A stretch of 64,000 bases of DNA from Planctomycetota bacterium (GCA_029781135.1 JAKOXH010000019.1:289756-353755); one strand, 5' to 3'. Shown: positions 9,718-20,000, counted from the stretch's first letter. Numbers and translations: made by a program. The notes: generated by a model not told the origin, from the sequence alone.

Positions 9718-11478
9718 CTATTTCGCGCCATGCCGCCAGTCAGAATTTGCAATTCGTTTCAGTTCGGCATCGATATCGGTTCCCTCGAAAAACGAAAGCC
9801 AGCCGTGAAGCCGTTGGGTTTCGCCGGGGGCACAATCGGTGAACTGTGGATCGGAATGCATGCATGGGCAGGGGGGATTTCCCCACGGGCGAACGCAGTT
9901 TTCCCACGCGGTGATGATCCAGCGATTCCCCTTTTCATTACGGCAGGCGACGAAAGGAGAGCGGAATACTTTATTGTCGTTGGTTGTCGCCTTGAACTCA
10001 TCGGCGCCTTTGAGCATGACGCAGTTTTGTACGACCAAGCCACGCAGCGTCTCGTTCGTTCCGTTCTTTATCCAAAGTTCCATGCGCACGTTGTCGTGCG
10101 TGGGCTTGATCGCGGCGCCAAATCCGACTCGGTTGGGTAGCACGCGTTCTATCCTCAATGAGCCGTCTTGCTGGCGAGTCCACTCGAGTGGCTGAAGTGA
10201 AATGTTCTGCCGCGACCACATGGTAGGCACATCGGTGTGCGCGAGGTAAAGGAGTTGTCGCCGGTCGGCTTGCTGTACCCAGATTGCTTCGGGAATATCG
10301 GCTACGACATACTGACTTTGGTCCCAGGGCAGAAACACGCTGAACTTCGTTTCACGTTGTGGGCGGATGGCGCCGTCGAGAAAGCCGATGCGAGGATGGC
10401 GCCCGCCGGGGTAGGGACGAATCTTCAACGCCGCGTGTGGATCGGGCGTAGTTTTCAACGTGGGTGTATGAATCGATAGGCGTTCGGCGGCGGCCGAGAT
10501 TTCATCCGCCGACAGGCCGGTGGCCGCGCTCACTTCCACGCTGGTGAAACCGTGATCGACAATCATATTCGTCAGCCAGTAGCGTAAGTCAGACTCGGAT
10601 TGTGGTTTACGGAAGTCATCGCGGCAGATCTTCTTGGCCACGCTCTGCTGGCGGTCAGCGACGACGTTAAGCGGTTTGGACGGGGCAATTTCTGGATCTA
10701 CATATTTTGCCAGGTCACGCATCGCAATGACGGTAAAATGGTTCGTCGCCAGAAATTTCATGTAGGCCTCAAAATTCTGCGGCGACGTGTTGACCCAGGA
10801 GTGGGCCATATCGGGAACACCGTGAAATTGCAGTACGGCGATTCGACCGAACTTTGCCTGTTCGACGGCCACGATGAAGTTCTCGAGTGTCCAGTCGGGC
10901 CGGGCGTCACCGGCCGAGGGGATTAAGAGTGGATGGTCTAAGCCAGGCTCGTACGCGAAGCCGCGGCCCTCGCGATATTCATACTCAGGCGATCCACCGC
11001 GGCGGGCGAAGCGAATGCCGAGCTTCTTCAGAATCGGCATCGCCTCGGGCGTGATCGCGTTCCCGGGATACGCGAAAGTCGTGGGGCGCGGGATACCATG
11101 AGCGTCACACTGTTTGTTGATAGCCTCGACCTGTTCTTCCAGTTTGCTTAGATTGGCGGTGGTAACACCCATGTGATCGCGCGTATGATTGCCAATTTCA
11201 AAACCGTCCTTAGAAAGAGCGGCGATCTCGTCCCATGTCATGTAATCCTTCTTGTTCGTCGGGAAGTCAAAACCCTCAGTTATGAAGAAAGTGGCGCCGA
11301 AACCGTACTTCTTCAGGATCGGCCGAACGGTGGTGTAATGCGATTTCACCGAGTCGTCGAACGTTAGAACGACGAGTTTTTCGGGGATTGGCTCCAGAGC
11401 CATAAGCCTGTGAGTCATCGTTAAGATTGGTAGTATGAATGCGAAGGATTGGGCGAATTGCCGGTAATTGATCAGCAT
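9718..11478 (-). CDS. Polysaccharide deacetylase (CE4 NodB-like), exported, 586 aa
   Basis: The N-terminus (residues 1-28) is a signal peptide. The NodB domain shows [10 protein letters not shown] (TFDD at about 39-42, catalytic Asp and metal Asp), the metal-binding His pair in GNHTRDHM (H-x3-H), [12 protein letters not shown], and VLQFHGVPD near its end. These are the four CE4 motifs. Residues from about 290 on form an extra region with a beta-sandwich look that is not part of NodB. Family knowledge: these metal-dependent enzymes remove N- or O-acetyl groups from chitin, peptidoglycan or xylan. The start at 11478 is preferred because the open frame further upstream runs into the divergent cupin gene. 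Confidence 0.88.
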   Translation of the reverse strand: MLINYRQFAQSFAFILPILTMTHRLMALEPIPEKLVVLTFDDSVKSHYTTVRPILKKYGFGATFFITEGFDFPTNKKDYMTWDEIAALSKDGFEIGNHTRDHMGVTTANLSKLEEQVEAINKQCDAHGIPRPTTFAYPGNAITPEAMPILKKLGIRFARRGGSPEYEYREGRGFAYEPGLDHPLLIPSAGDARPDWTLENFIVAVEQAKFGRIAVLQFHGVPDMAHSWVNTSPQNFEAYMKFLATNHFTVIAMRDLAKYVDPEIAPSKPLNVVADRQQSVAKKICRDDFRKPQSESDLRYWLTNMIVDHGFTSVEVSAATGLSADEISAAAERLSIHTPTLKTTPDPHAALKIRPYPGGRHPRIGFLDGAIRPQRETKFSVFLPWDQSQYVVADIPEAIWVQQADRRQLLYLAHTDVPTMWSRQNISLQPLEWTRQQDGSLRIERVLPNRVGFGAAIKPTHDNVRMELWIKNGTNETLRGLVVQNCVMLKGADEFKATTNDNKVFRSPFVACRNEKGNRWIITAWENCVRPWGNPPCPCMHSDPQFTDCAPGETQRLHGWLSFFEGTDIDAELKRIANSDWRHGAK

Positions 11479-11607
11479 GTTCGTCGCCAGATTCGTTGAA
11501 TAGGAGGAGCTTTTGCCCGCGTAACAGGCTGCTGTTTGTGATAACATCAAGAGGTGCAGCCGCACGGTCCACACAAGTGCAGTGTACCGACAGCGTAGGA
11601 AGGTGCT

Positions 11608-11991
11608 ATGGCCGAAAATGATCGAATTTTGGTTCGCCACGAGGAGCAGACGCCACGGGAGCGGAGTGCTTGTGGCTGGCGTGATCGGTTGATTAGCCGC
11701 GAGGATGTGGCGCTCGAGCCCGCCGCCTGGGTGCATGCAGTGGATATTGACGGTGCGAAGCCGCACTTTCACAAAGTGGCCACGGAGCTGTATTACGTGT
11801 TAGAAGGGCAGGGCAGCGTGACGCTCGACGGGGTGCCGCACGAAGTCCACAGAGGTTCGCTGGTGCACATACCACCCGGCGTGGTGCATAGCGCGATCGG
11901 GAGAATGCGCGTGCTGGTCGTCGGGATTCCGGATATTAGCGACGGGGACTATTTTGAAGTGGCGGCCGAAACGAGTTCACGCGAGCGTTGA
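11608..11991 (+). CDS. Small cupin-domain protein, 127 aa
   Basis: A single cupin barrel: motif 1 is seen in [18 protein letters not shown] (H-x-H...E...G) and motif 2 in [16 protein letters not shown] (P-x-G-x-x-H). The His, His, Glu and His ligands for a metal ion are all present. No signal peptide, so cytoplasmic. Cupins of this kind can be isomerases, dioxygenases or sugar-binding proteins, and substrate cannot be given. ATG at 11608 follows AGGAAGG. The gene is divergent from the deacetylase with about 130 bp between starts, which probably holds both promoters. Confidence 0.85.
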   Translation: MAENDRILVRHEEQTPRERSACGWRDRLISREDVALEPAAWVHAVDIDGAKPHFHKVATELYYVLEGQGSVTLDGVPHEVHRGSLVHIPPGVVHSAIGRMRVLVVGIPDISDGDYFEVAAETSSRER

Positions 11992-12013
11992 AGTGCTGAA
12001 GCCAACCCGTCTT

Positions 12014-12037
12014 GGCCTCTCCCTGGAAGGGAGGGGG
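12014..12037. repeat. Short GGCCTCTCCC...GGGAGGGGG hairpin repeat
   Basis: GGCCTCTCCCTGGAAGGGAG with following GGGG forms a short hairpin between the convergent ends of the cupin gene and the DUF1549 gene. It resembles the repeats at 4289-4324 and 40648-40680 and could serve as a shared terminator. Confidence 0.55.
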
Positions 12038-12045
12038 TATGTCGG

Positions 12046-14544
12046 CTAGTGCTGAGTGACGAATTCATTCGTATTGAGGAGCGCCCAACAGACGTCTTCT
12101 AAGCCGGCACTCGGTTCTTTTTGCGCGGCCACGTGGGCCAGGGCGGCTTGCATTTCGGAGTCGGTTGCGACACGGCAAACGGCTGCACGATAGAGCTCAT
12201 CAATAATATCTTTGGCCGGCCGGCCTTCTTTCAACTCGCGATGAAAGCGATTCTGCTTGTCCGCCAGTTTCTTTTGGATGACTTGCCCGTTCACTAATTC
12301 CAAGGCTTGGGCCAACGTCGTTGCCGTGCCGCGTTCGCACGCGCAGGCCGTCGCGCGGGCAGGGCGACCAAACGTATCGAGGAAGGCCACGTTGAAATCG
12401 GGACTTGGTAATTCAGTAGCATGCGTGTGTGGAGGCAAGCCAGGGAACGACTCGGCTACTTGAGTTACCGCACAAACGGCATCAAGCAGTTGCTCGGCAG
12501 TGAGCATGCGCGATTTAGCGTGGGAGCACAGCCGCGTATCTTCCTGGTTCAGTTTTGTTGGTTGGCTACTCAATTGATAGGTACGGCTATTGAGAATCGT
12601 ACGCAAGATGGACTTCTGATCGAAACCACGCTGGGCGAAATCGGCGGCCAGCCGATCGAGTAGCGGCGGATTGGCGGGCGGATTCGATTGGCGAAAGTCA
12701 TCGACGGGCTCAATAATTCCTTGCCCCATCACTTCGGCCCAGATGCGGTTCACCGCGACGCGCGAAAAGAAGGGGTTGGTGGGCGCCGTCAGCCAATCGA
12801 CAAACGCGCGACGTCGATCGGGCAGCGTGGGGTTATCGATGGAGCCTTGGCCAGGAAGCCAGGGCTTCATCATTTCGCCGGTGCGCGGCTGATGGACTTC
12901 ACCGTCGCGCGCGAGGTAGATGATATCCTCGTCGGCCCGCATTCCCGGTTTGCGGCTCACGCGCTGGAAGAAGGCCGTGATGCCGTAGAAGTTGTTCTGC
13001 GTCCAATTCTCATAGGGGTGATTGTGGCACTTGGCACACTGAATGCGCGAGCCCAAGAATATTTGCGCGGTTGTTTCAGCGGCCTCGATTGAGTCGGCAC
13101 AGGCCCGGTAGTAGTTCGCGGCCGGATGGTCGAGCGTACTGCCTTGGGCATCCAGCAATTCTGCGGCGAACTGGTTGAAAGGCTTGTTGGTTTCAAATGC
13201 CTCCACCAGCCATTCATAGAATTTGTAGACGCCGGTTTCTCTGAGTCGGCCTTTTTGCAGCCGTAGGAGATCGCCCCATTTCAAAGCCCAAAATCGGGCG
13301 TGCTCCGGGCGATCCAGCAGATCGTCGATCAGGCGCTGTCGGCGGTCGGGCCGCCGGTCGGCAGCGAACGCCGCTTGTTCCTCGACGGTTGGCAAGATTC
13401 CGACGACATCCAAATAGACGCGGCGGATGAACTCGCTATCGGTGCACAGCTCGGATGGCTCGTATTGCAGTTGCCGCAGCTTCTCGTAAACTAACTCGTC
13501 AACGTAGTTATTCGCGGGTGGATTCGGCCATTTAAAGCCTTCAATGTCTTTCGCCAGCGTGAACTGGCACGAAACCAATTGGTCAAGGTAACGGGCCATA
13601 ATGGCGACCTGGCCGCGGCGATGGCCGGTCAGCACGCCTGCGGGCGATACGGAGGCGGTCGTTTCATCCGAGGATGTAAATCGCGTGAGGCGCGTCACAT
13701 CGCGTGCAGTGCCGTTATCGAAGCGGGCGATGGCGACGATTTGCTGATGCCAGTACGGATCTTTGAGAACGCGACCGGAAGCCGGCAGGAGTTCGAGTTG
13801 CACGCACTGGTGGCCTTCCGCGGCATCAATGGAGCATCCCTCGGCAATCCACATGCGCAGCACTTCGTAGGCGTAATCATCGGTGCGTAATTGCAGGCCG
13901 CCTTTGTGCGGCGCGACCATCGTTGGCTTGAGGAGCAACAGGCTGTTGTCGGGGTTGATCATGTCGACACGCCGGCCGCGCTCGCCGTGCGTGAGTGTCA
14001 TGGAATCCATAGCATAGTCGAACGCCTGGAGCGACAGTTGAAAACCGCCTTTGCCGGTGGGTGAGCCGTGGCACGCGCCGGAATTACAGCCTTGCCGAGT
14101 GAGAGCCGCGACGGTTTCGGTACGGAACGAAATCGGCGCGGACTTCTCGAAGCTATCGACGCTTACTGGAACCAAGACTTTGTGATTGGCAACTTGCACG
14201 GTGACGTCGCATTTACCGTTGCCGATAGGGACGATGGCTCCGTCTTTGTATGCTGCCACCGCTGGGTTGGAGGAAGAAACCGCTGCTTGGGACGTAACAT
14301 CGACCGCCAGGCCATCCGCGAAGCGACCGGTTACGAGTGCGATGGCCCGATCGCGAGCGCGGTGAAATTCGATCTTCTGTGGTACAACTTCGATTCTCGC
14401 CAATTTCGCGACGTCAACCGCAGTGGTCCTCGGCACCTCGGTGGCACGTAAGATGGCGGGATTGAAGCCAAGCGATAGGCCCAAGGCCAGGCCCGCCAAG
14501 AACGAAGAAAATCTCAGATCGAAGCCGGTGCAGTTCATGGCCAT
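12046..14544 (-). CDS. DUF1549/DUF1553 heme-motif surface protein, 832 aa (locus 1)
   Basis: Signal peptide, then a BIG2-type Ig-like domain (residues about 45-130), then CNSGACHGSPTGKGG, a C-X4-CH cytochrome-like motif of the planctomycete PSCyt type. DUF1549 follows (NNYVDELVYEKLRQL to KWGDLLRLQ) with a second heme-type site, CAKCHNHPYENW, and DUF1553 makes the C-terminal third (NPFFSRVAVNRIWAEVMGQG, SRTYQLS, NTNEFVTQH). Family knowledge: DUF1549/DUF1553 proteins are extracytoplasmic, abundant in Planctomycetes and of unknown function. It is the third gene of the minus-strand set 18353 to 12046, 22 bp after the PPC gene. A paralogue with the same domain order is at 46604-49054. Confidence 0.92.
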   Translation of the reverse strand: MAMNCTGFDLRFSSFLAGLALGLSLGFNPAILRATEVPRTTAVDVAKLARIEVVPQKIEFHRARDRAIALVTGRFADGLAVDVTSQAAVSSSNPAVAAYKDGAIVPIGNGKCDVTVQVANHKVLVPVSVDSFEKSAPISFRTETVAALTRQGCNSGACHGSPTGKGGFQLSLQAFDYAMDSMTLTHGERGRRVDMINPDNSLLLLKPTMVAPHKGGLQLRTDDYAYEVLRMWIAEGCSIDAAEGHQCVQLELLPASGRVLKDPYWHQQIVAIARFDNGTARDVTRLTRFTSSDETTASVSPAGVLTGHRRGQVAIMARYLDQLVSCQFTLAKDIEGFKWPNPPANNYVDELVYEKLRQLQYEPSELCTDSEFIRRVYLDVVGILPTVEEQAAFAADRRPDRRQRLIDDLLDRPEHARFWALKWGDLLRLQKGRLRETGVYKFYEWLVEAFETNKPFNQFAAELLDAQGSTLDHPAANYYRACADSIEAAETTAQIFLGSRIQCAKCHNHPYENWTQNNFYGITAFFQRVSRKPGMRADEDIIYLARDGEVHQPRTGEMMKPWLPGQGSIDNPTLPDRRRAFVDWLTAPTNPFFSRVAVNRIWAEVMGQGIIEPVDDFRQSNPPANPPLLDRLAADFAQRGFDQKSILRTILNSRTYQLSSQPTKLNQEDTRLCSHAKSRMLTAEQLLDAVCAVTQVAESFPGLPPHTHATELPSPDFNVAFLDTFGRPARATACACERGTATTLAQALELVNGQVIQKKLADKQNRFHRELKEGRPAKDIIDELYRAAVCRVATDSEMQAALAHVAAQKEPSAGLEDVCWALLNTNEFVTQH

Positions 14545-14566
14545 TGCGATCGCTGAGTTACAGGGT

Positions 14567-16870
14567 TTATTTAGCGGGGGCGGGCAGGATCTCGATGGAT
14601 GCAGGCTTGCTTGTGACCGTGATATTCTGCCCTTTCACGGTCGTTGTGGCAACCACGGCAAGATTGCGATACTTGCCGGGAGCGGCCTTCGCATCTGCCG
14701 TAAGTAGGATTTTTGTTTGGGCCGCGTCGGCCGGAATACTCACGAAGATGGGTACCGAGAGTCCTGCCGGGCCATCGCTCACCTGCATTCGAACTGGCTG
14801 CCGTTCATCACCGAATCGCTGCAATAGGATGTTGGCCGACTGCTGCCCGCCCGCGGCAATTGGCCCCGCCATCGCCACCGAAACAACCAACGGCTTCGTC
14901 ACCCCCAGCTTCACATTCTCTAGGACGACTCTCTTGGTTTGATCCTGGAAGACGCCCGTGCCGGCGATGCGAATCGGGAATTCGCCTTCCGGCAGATTTG
15001 CCGGGCCGGTGAGCGAGACACGCATGGCTTTCAAGCCATCGCCCACGGGTTCCACCTTGGCCGCGATTTCCTTCGGCAAGCCTTCCACGGCAATCGACAC
15101 GGGATCTTTGAAAGCTCTGTTGATGCGATTGATATTGATATCAAACGACGACGCGCCGACAAGTTGGGGAAAATACGCTTCATTCCCCGGAACAGCCAAG
15201 TCGAAGAATGCGGGAAATGGTGGGCCGACACCGATCGCAATCGTATCGACGAACGGGGCCGGCAGGATTTCGGTGCTGGGAAAGAGGGTGCGCAACGTTT
15301 CCCGTTGATTCAACGGGACCGTGACCACCTGATCGCCAATTTTCGCTTTGCCGACGATCTTGGCGAACCGAATTTCGCTGGCCGGAATATTCGCAGGCAA
15401 CGTGATCTTGGGATAGGCTTCGCTACCATCGAGCATGTTGCCTGAGACAACCGCACCATCGCCAAGTCCTTCCACGGCGAGTTCGATTGGGCCCGAATAT
15501 GTTGGCCGTTGAGCCAGCACTTTCACGGTGAAAGTTCCGCCTTGGGGTGCATTGTATTGAAGCTGATCGGTATTCAACCGAAAGCCGGCAAACATGTCGT
15601 CGAGGTCGATGCGGTAGGCATGATCGTGAGAGTTAGGGCCGGCAATTAGTAAGTCATCGACCTGGATAATGTATTCGCCATCTTGGGGGATATCGGCGGT
15701 AAGAACCGTTTGCCGATCTTGGCGCGCTTCAGCAATTTTTCTGCCATCGGCCTTAAGTAGTGCGAGGTACACTTCGCACGCCGAGCCAAGCTCGCGAGTT
15801 CTCGCCAGGCCGTATACTCGCTGTCCTTTTCTCGCTTTGATGCGAAAGAAGTCGCGGTCGCCTTGCTTGTTGAGGTTCCCGTTGATGACGCCAGGAAACG
15901 GAGCTGGCGTCGCCTCGGCCAAACTGTTGTTCGGCTCGCGTTCGCTTGCTTCGTCTTTGATACCGACCTCAACGGGAAACCAACCGGCGCCACGGTTGTT
16001 TGGCGAGGGAATGCCGACATAAGTAAGCTGTCGCATACCACGTGCATCGGGCAGAGCGATTGGCGTCTTGGTCTGTGGATCGATTCCATCGCCAACCGCC
16101 CCAAACGATACGATCTCACCACTTCGCCCACCGAGAGGATAAGCGGCTGCCACGAGCGGAAAGGAACCGATGCGGAGCCGGTAGCGGTAATCGCCGCCGC
16201 CAAGATGTCGAACGTCGGTGAGTGCTAAGAGGTAATCACCGGCCGCATCGAACGTGTGGGCGAATCGCGTATCGCCGCCGACGCCCTCGGCGTCATCGAA
16301 TCGCTGAATCTCCTTGCCATCGGCTTTGAAGACGCGAACGACTGGATCCAGCCGGGCACCGATGCGTTGCGACACCACTTCAAACGACAATCGCTCACCA
16401 GCGTTGGCACGAAAGCGATAGAAGTCGTCTTGAACGGCATCGCATTGGCCGTCGACGGCAGTCGGCGGTTGCAGCAACTGGGCCTGCACTATGGTGTGGT
16501 TATCGGGTGCTTCGGCGACAGTGGGCAGGTCGTCGAGCACGACGAAGATCGGGTTCGATACGCCCTCGGTTGAGATCAGCCGCAGTGCACCGATGCCAAC
16601 TTGTTCACCGCGCGGAACCGTGATACGGCAGACGAGCTTTTCACCTTTCTTGGCGGCATCATCGGCCAAGGGGATGAACTCGGCCTTGGCTGCAAAGGTA
16701 GTCCACAGTCTTAACGGGGAGAGGAGTTGTCCGCCCAGTAGTGTTATTTCAGTTGTCTTGCCGGGAGCCAATGCGAATGGCGTCGAGTGCGATATCTGTG
16801 GTGCGGCGAATGCGCGAAGCGTCACAAAGAAGAACACGACAACTGCGAACAAGACGGTGCGGAACCTCAT
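14567..16870 (-). CDS. Pre-peptidase C-terminal domain (PPC) exported protein, 767 aa (locus 1)
   Basis: MRFRTVLFAVVVFFFVTLRA is a signal peptide. The protein has two PPC-type beta-sandwich domains: VQDDFYRFRANAGERLSFEV with FDAAGDYLLALTDV, and EPNNSLAEATPAPFPG with GDRDFFRIKARKGQRVYG and DIPQDGEYIIQVDDL. Ig-like stretches follow to the end. No catalytic site is visible. Family knowledge: PPC domains are found on secreted proteases and, in Planctomycetes, in stand-alone proteins next to DUF1501 and DUF1549 genes. It is the middle gene of the locus-1 operon. Its paralogue is at 49051-51495. Confidence 0.88.
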   Translation of the reverse strand: MRFRTVLFAVVVFFFVTLRAFAAPQISHSTPFALAPGKTTEITLLGGQLLSPLRLWTTFAAKAEFIPLADDAAKKGEKLVCRITVPRGEQVGIGALRLISTEGVSNPIFVVLDDLPTVAEAPDNHTIVQAQLLQPPTAVDGQCDAVQDDFYRFRANAGERLSFEVVSQRIGARLDPVVRVFKADGKEIQRFDDAEGVGGDTRFAHTFDAAGDYLLALTDVRHLGGGDYRYRLRIGSFPLVAAAYPLGGRSGEIVSFGAVGDGIDPQTKTPIALPDARGMRQLTYVGIPSPNNRGAGWFPVEVGIKDEASEREPNNSLAEATPAPFPGVINGNLNKQGDRDFFRIKARKGQRVYGLARTRELGSACEVYLALLKADGRKIAEARQDRQTVLTADIPQDGEYIIQVDDLLIAGPNSHDHAYRIDLDDMFAGFRLNTDQLQYNAPQGGTFTVKVLAQRPTYSGPIELAVEGLGDGAVVSGNMLDGSEAYPKITLPANIPASEIRFAKIVGKAKIGDQVVTVPLNQRETLRTLFPSTEILPAPFVDTIAIGVGPPFPAFFDLAVPGNEAYFPQLVGASSFDININRINRAFKDPVSIAVEGLPKEIAAKVEPVGDGLKAMRVSLTGPANLPEGEFPIRIAGTGVFQDQTKRVVLENVKLGVTKPLVVSVAMAGPIAAGGQQSANILLQRFGDERQPVRMQVSDGPAGLSVPIFVSIPADAAQTKILLTADAKAAPGKYRNLAVVATTTVKGQNITVTSKPASIEILPAPAK

Positions 16871-16976
16871 AACTCCATATCATATTCATGGGTTTGGCAT
16901 CGTGCTCGATGATCGCACGGCCTTCTTGGCAACGCAAATTTCTCGCGCCGGGCAAGATGCCCGCCAAGCGTTCCGG

Positions 16977-18353
16977 TTAACCAACCAATTCTGGGATTGG
17001 GTTCGTTTCAGCCAACACAGGCCGTTGAATCCGGCCTTCGGCATCCGGAATCGCCTGGTGTGGGTCGATTCCCAGGTTGTGAAGTAGCGTGGCGTGGATC
17101 TCGCCGAACTTCACGGGGCGGTCGATCACTTCGCCGGCCTGCTTATCGGTGGCGCCGATGACTTGGCCCGTCCGCATGCCGCCACCGGCCAGAAGTGCTG
17201 AATTGACGCGCGGCCAGTGGTCGCGGCCCGCGTCTTTATTGATGGTTGGCGTTCGGCCGAATTCGCCCCACACGACCACCGATACATCTTGTGCCAAACC
17301 GCGGTCATACAGGTCTTGGACCAGAGCAGAAACCGCCTTGTCCAGCAGCGGAAACTCGGTGCGACCTTGGGCAAAGTTCGCGCCGTGCCAATCCCAGCGG
17401 CTAAAATTCAGCGAAACAACGCGAGCGCCAGCTTCGACCAGCCGACGAGCGACCAGGAAGTTCTCGGTCACGCGGGGTGCCGAGTCGGCATTGTACTCGG
17501 GCACGCCCTTTCCGTATCGCTCGACGATTTTCGGATCTTCCTTCGAGATATCCAGCGCATCGACTAGCCGCGAAGAAGCCAAGATGTTCCACGCTTGTTC
17601 GACGAACTGATCGCGGGTTTTCGTGAGTGGCGAGGAATCCATCGCGCTGCGATGTTCATCGAGCTTCCGCAGCAAGCCAAGACGGCCCTTCAGCCGATCG
17701 AGCGTGACATCATGCAACACCAACTGCCCCGGATCGGGAGCGAGATCCTTCGTGGTCTTCGCGGCAAAACCAGGATCATACTTATCGACCAAGCCATAGG
17801 CGGCATGGGAAGCACCCAGGAAGCCGCCGACGCCCGGGCTACCCCAAGGCGCGTGGCTCGTGCGGTAGAACAGCGAGAGGTTGGGAGGCACATCGGGGCA
17901 CGCCGGACCTTGGATGCGCGACACCCAAGCTCCCAACGAGGGTGCGTTCGGCAGCAGTCCGGGTGACATGCATTGGTCGGCGAAGTGCGGACCACGCGAA
18001 TCGACGATACTGCGAATGACGGCGAACTTATCCATCATCGCGGCGATTTTGGGAAACAACTCGCAAACCTGAATACCGGGCACTTTGGTGCTGATCGGCT
18101 TGAACTCGCCGCGGATTTCCGCCGGGGCCTCGGGCTTCATGTCCCACATATCCTGGTGGGGCGGACCGCCCGGTAAAAAAATGTTGATGAGCGCCTTGTG
18201 ACTCGATCGAACGCCTTGCTTTGCCTCGGCACGCAGCAGCGACGGCAGGCTCAGGCCGCCGGCGAGCGAGCCGCCAATGATGAGGAAATCGCGCCGCGAG
18301 ACTCCATCGCAGAACCGCGAACGCCTTGCGGCCCGATTGAGCAGGGTTAGCAT
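16977..18353 (-). CDS. DUF1501 protein with Tat signal (sulfatase-like fold), 458 aa (locus 1)
   Basis: The N-terminus SRRDFLIIGGSLAGGLSLPS is a twin-arginine signal. DUF1501 features follow: HKALINIFLPGGPPHQDMWD, ISTKVPGIQVCELFPKIAAM, VVVWGEFGRTPTINKDAGRD and HWPRVNSALLAGGGMRTG. These fit the alkaline-phosphatase/sulfatase-like fold of the family; enzymatic activity is unproven. ATG at 18353 has GGGAGTG about 8 nt upstream; a longer frame to 18770 overlaps the divergent heme-WD40 gene and is rejected. First gene of the minus-strand operon; only about 78 bp separate its start from the divergent gene at 18432, so promoters must lie back to back or overlap. Confidence 0.9.
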   Translation of the reverse strand: MLTLLNRAARRSRFCDGVSRRDFLIIGGSLAGGLSLPSLLRAEAKQGVRSSHKALINIFLPGGPPHQDMWDMKPEAPAEIRGEFKPISTKVPGIQVCELFPKIAAMMDKFAVIRSIVDSRGPHFADQCMSPGLLPNAPSLGAWVSRIQGPACPDVPPNLSLFYRTSHAPWGSPGVGGFLGASHAAYGLVDKYDPGFAAKTTKDLAPDPGQLVLHDVTLDRLKGRLGLLRKLDEHRSAMDSSPLTKTRDQFVEQAWNILASSRLVDALDISKEDPKIVERYGKGVPEYNADSAPRVTENFLVARRLVEAGARVVSLNFSRWDWHGANFAQGRTEFPLLDKAVSALVQDLYDRGLAQDVSVVVWGEFGRTPTINKDAGRDHWPRVNSALLAGGGMRTGQVIGATDKQAGEVIDRPVKFGEIHATLLHNLGIDPHQAIPDAEGRIQRPVLAETNPIPELVG

Positions 18354-18431
18354 GGAAAGGACACTCCCATTTTGGCGAACGCCAGCTATTATAATAGGTC
18401 TGAGCGTAAAGCCAACCAGGAAAACGACATC

Positions 18432-19814
18432 GTGCGACGGCAAACTTACTACCTCGGCCCGTTTTGCCTGCTCGCCGCTTCGCTCGTGGTGCGCGTTGCC
18501 TGGGCGGATGACCTCTCGGCCAAGCCTGTGAGCTTTGTCCGGGAAGTCGCCCCGATTCTCGTGGTCGAGTGCCAAGCCTGTCACGGCCCGAAGACGGCCG
18601 AGAGCAAGTATCGACTGGACTCGTTCGAAGCACTGATGACGCCCGGCGACTTTGGTTCGGCTCCCATTACGGCCGGCAGTTTGGATGAGAGTGAGCTGTA
18701 TCAATTGATCACGGACGAGGATCCTCACTCCCGCATGCCAAATAACGGCAGACGGTTGACAGAGGCCCAAATCAAACTCGTGGCGAGCTGGATTTTACAG
18801 GGGGCAAGATTTGACGGCTCAAATCCAGCGACGCCATTGCGCGAACAGGTACCGCGTGAACTTCCCCATCCGGCAGCCCCCGAAACTTACATCGCCAGTT
18901 TGCCGATTACCGCGGTTGCATTCACGCCGGATGGCAAACAGTTGCTGGCCAGCGGATATCACGAACTGTTGCAGTTTGATGCGGCCACAGGCTCACGCGT
19001 CGCCCGCATCGGAAACATCGCTGAGCGGACGTTTGGGATTGCGTTTTCGCCCGAGGGAAAGTCGTTGGCTACCGCCGGTGGGTCGCCGGGAACCAGCGGC
19101 GAAGTACGACTCATTCCCTGGCGCGACGACAAGCCAGGTTTGCCAGCGAAGGTCTTGGCCACTCAAGACGATGTCTTTTACAAAGTCACGTTCCGGCCAG
19201 ATGGTAAACAACTAGCGGCCTCCGGGGCCGACGGCACGCTACGGTTATTCGATGCTGCAACTGGCGCCGAGCAGCTCAAAGTCGCCGGACACTCGAACTG
19301 GGTTGTGGATGTAGGTTATAGCCCAGATGGCAAACTAATCGCCACGGCCAGCCGCGATGGAACCTCAAAGCTCTTTGAGGTGGAAACCGGTAAGCTATTG
19401 GCTACGCATGCAGAACATAATGCGCCGGTCAATGCGGTGGTTTTTGCGCCCGACGGTAAGTCGATCGTCAGTGCGGGGGCCAACAAAGTCCATGTGTGGA
19501 ATGCACTGGACGGCAAACTCATTGGCGAAGTGGCGGGTTTCGAAAAAGATGTTTACGCCTTGGCGATAGCCGGCGACAGCGTCGTTGGCGCTGCCGCCGA
19601 CCAGACCGTGCGGCAATTCAAGTTGGCCGATCGTCGCCTTGCGCGTACCCTTTCACCGAATCCAGCGTGGGCCGTATCCTTGGCGGTTCACGCCGCAACG
19701 CACCGCGTGCTGACCGGTTGTTACGATGGCTCGGCCGTCGTGTGGGACTACGAACAGGGCTCGATTGTTAAGCAGTTCATGGCGCTTCCGCTTGCGGCCA
19801 GGGGCACCAAATAG
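18432..19814 (+). CDS. Heme-motif (PSCyt1) WD40-repeat exported protein, 460 aa (locus 1)
   Basis: A signal peptide (VRRQTYYLGPFCLLAASLVV) precedes a planctomycete cytochrome-like domain with CQACHGPK (CxxCH) and DPHSRMPNNGRRLTEAQI, whose Met may be the sixth heme ligand. From about residue 140 on there are WD40-type blades: AVAFTPDGKQLLASG, KVTFRPDGKQLAASGADGTL, DVGYSPDGKLIATASRDGTS and AVVFAPDGKSIVSAG. GTG at 18432 is chosen because AGGA precedes it by about 10 nt and it starts the signal peptide; a TTG at 18372 is also open. Divergent from the DUF1501 gene. Its counterpart at 44345-46600 has an added coiled coil. Confidence 0.88.
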   Translation: MRRQTYYLGPFCLLAASLVVRVAWADDLSAKPVSFVREVAPILVVECQACHGPKTAESKYRLDSFEALMTPGDFGSAPITAGSLDESELYQLITDEDPHSRMPNNGRRLTEAQIKLVASWILQGARFDGSNPATPLREQVPRELPHPAAPETYIASLPITAVAFTPDGKQLLASGYHELLQFDAATGSRVARIGNIAERTFGIAFSPEGKSLATAGGSPGTSGEVRLIPWRDDKPGLPAKVLATQDDVFYKVTFRPDGKQLAASGADGTLRLFDAATGAEQLKVAGHSNWVVDVGYSPDGKLIATASRDGTSKLFEVETGKLLATHAEHNAPVNAVVFAPDGKSIVSAGANKVHVWNALDGKLIGEVAGFEKDVYALAIAGDSVVGAAADQTVRQFKLADRRLARTLSPNPAWAVSLAVHAATHRVLTGCYDGSAVVWDYEQGSIVKQFMALPLAARGTK

Positions 19815-19844
19815 ACGTTATACATCGCGCTGTTACCACGGAAT

Positions 19845-19917
19845 CGTTTAACCTGGAGCCAACGGCGACAGAAGCATTTTACGCACAGCCCCGTCGCCGC
19901 TGGCTTGCGGTTAAACG
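19845..19917. repeat. 73-bp palindromic repeat (GGAGCCAACGGCGAC family)
   Basis: Arms CGTTTAACCTGGAGCCAACG and TCGCCGCTGGCTTGCGGTTA with AACG at the end form a long imperfect hairpin. A copy of exactly the same length is at 40735-40807, and a diverged double copy at about 33332-33484. It sits between the heme-WD40 gene and the dehydrogenase gene. Confidence 0.85.
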
Positions 19918-20000
19918 AAAACGTCTCAACCTTGATCGCGAGAGGTATGCCGAGGTCGTTGACGTTGTCGTAAACGGGAGTCGATTTCTGGGAGTCACGG

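Noticed and set aside
18354..18770. Long N-terminal extension of the DUF1501 gene
   Set aside because: It would overlap the divergent heme-WD40 gene; the Tat signal begins properly from ATG 18353.
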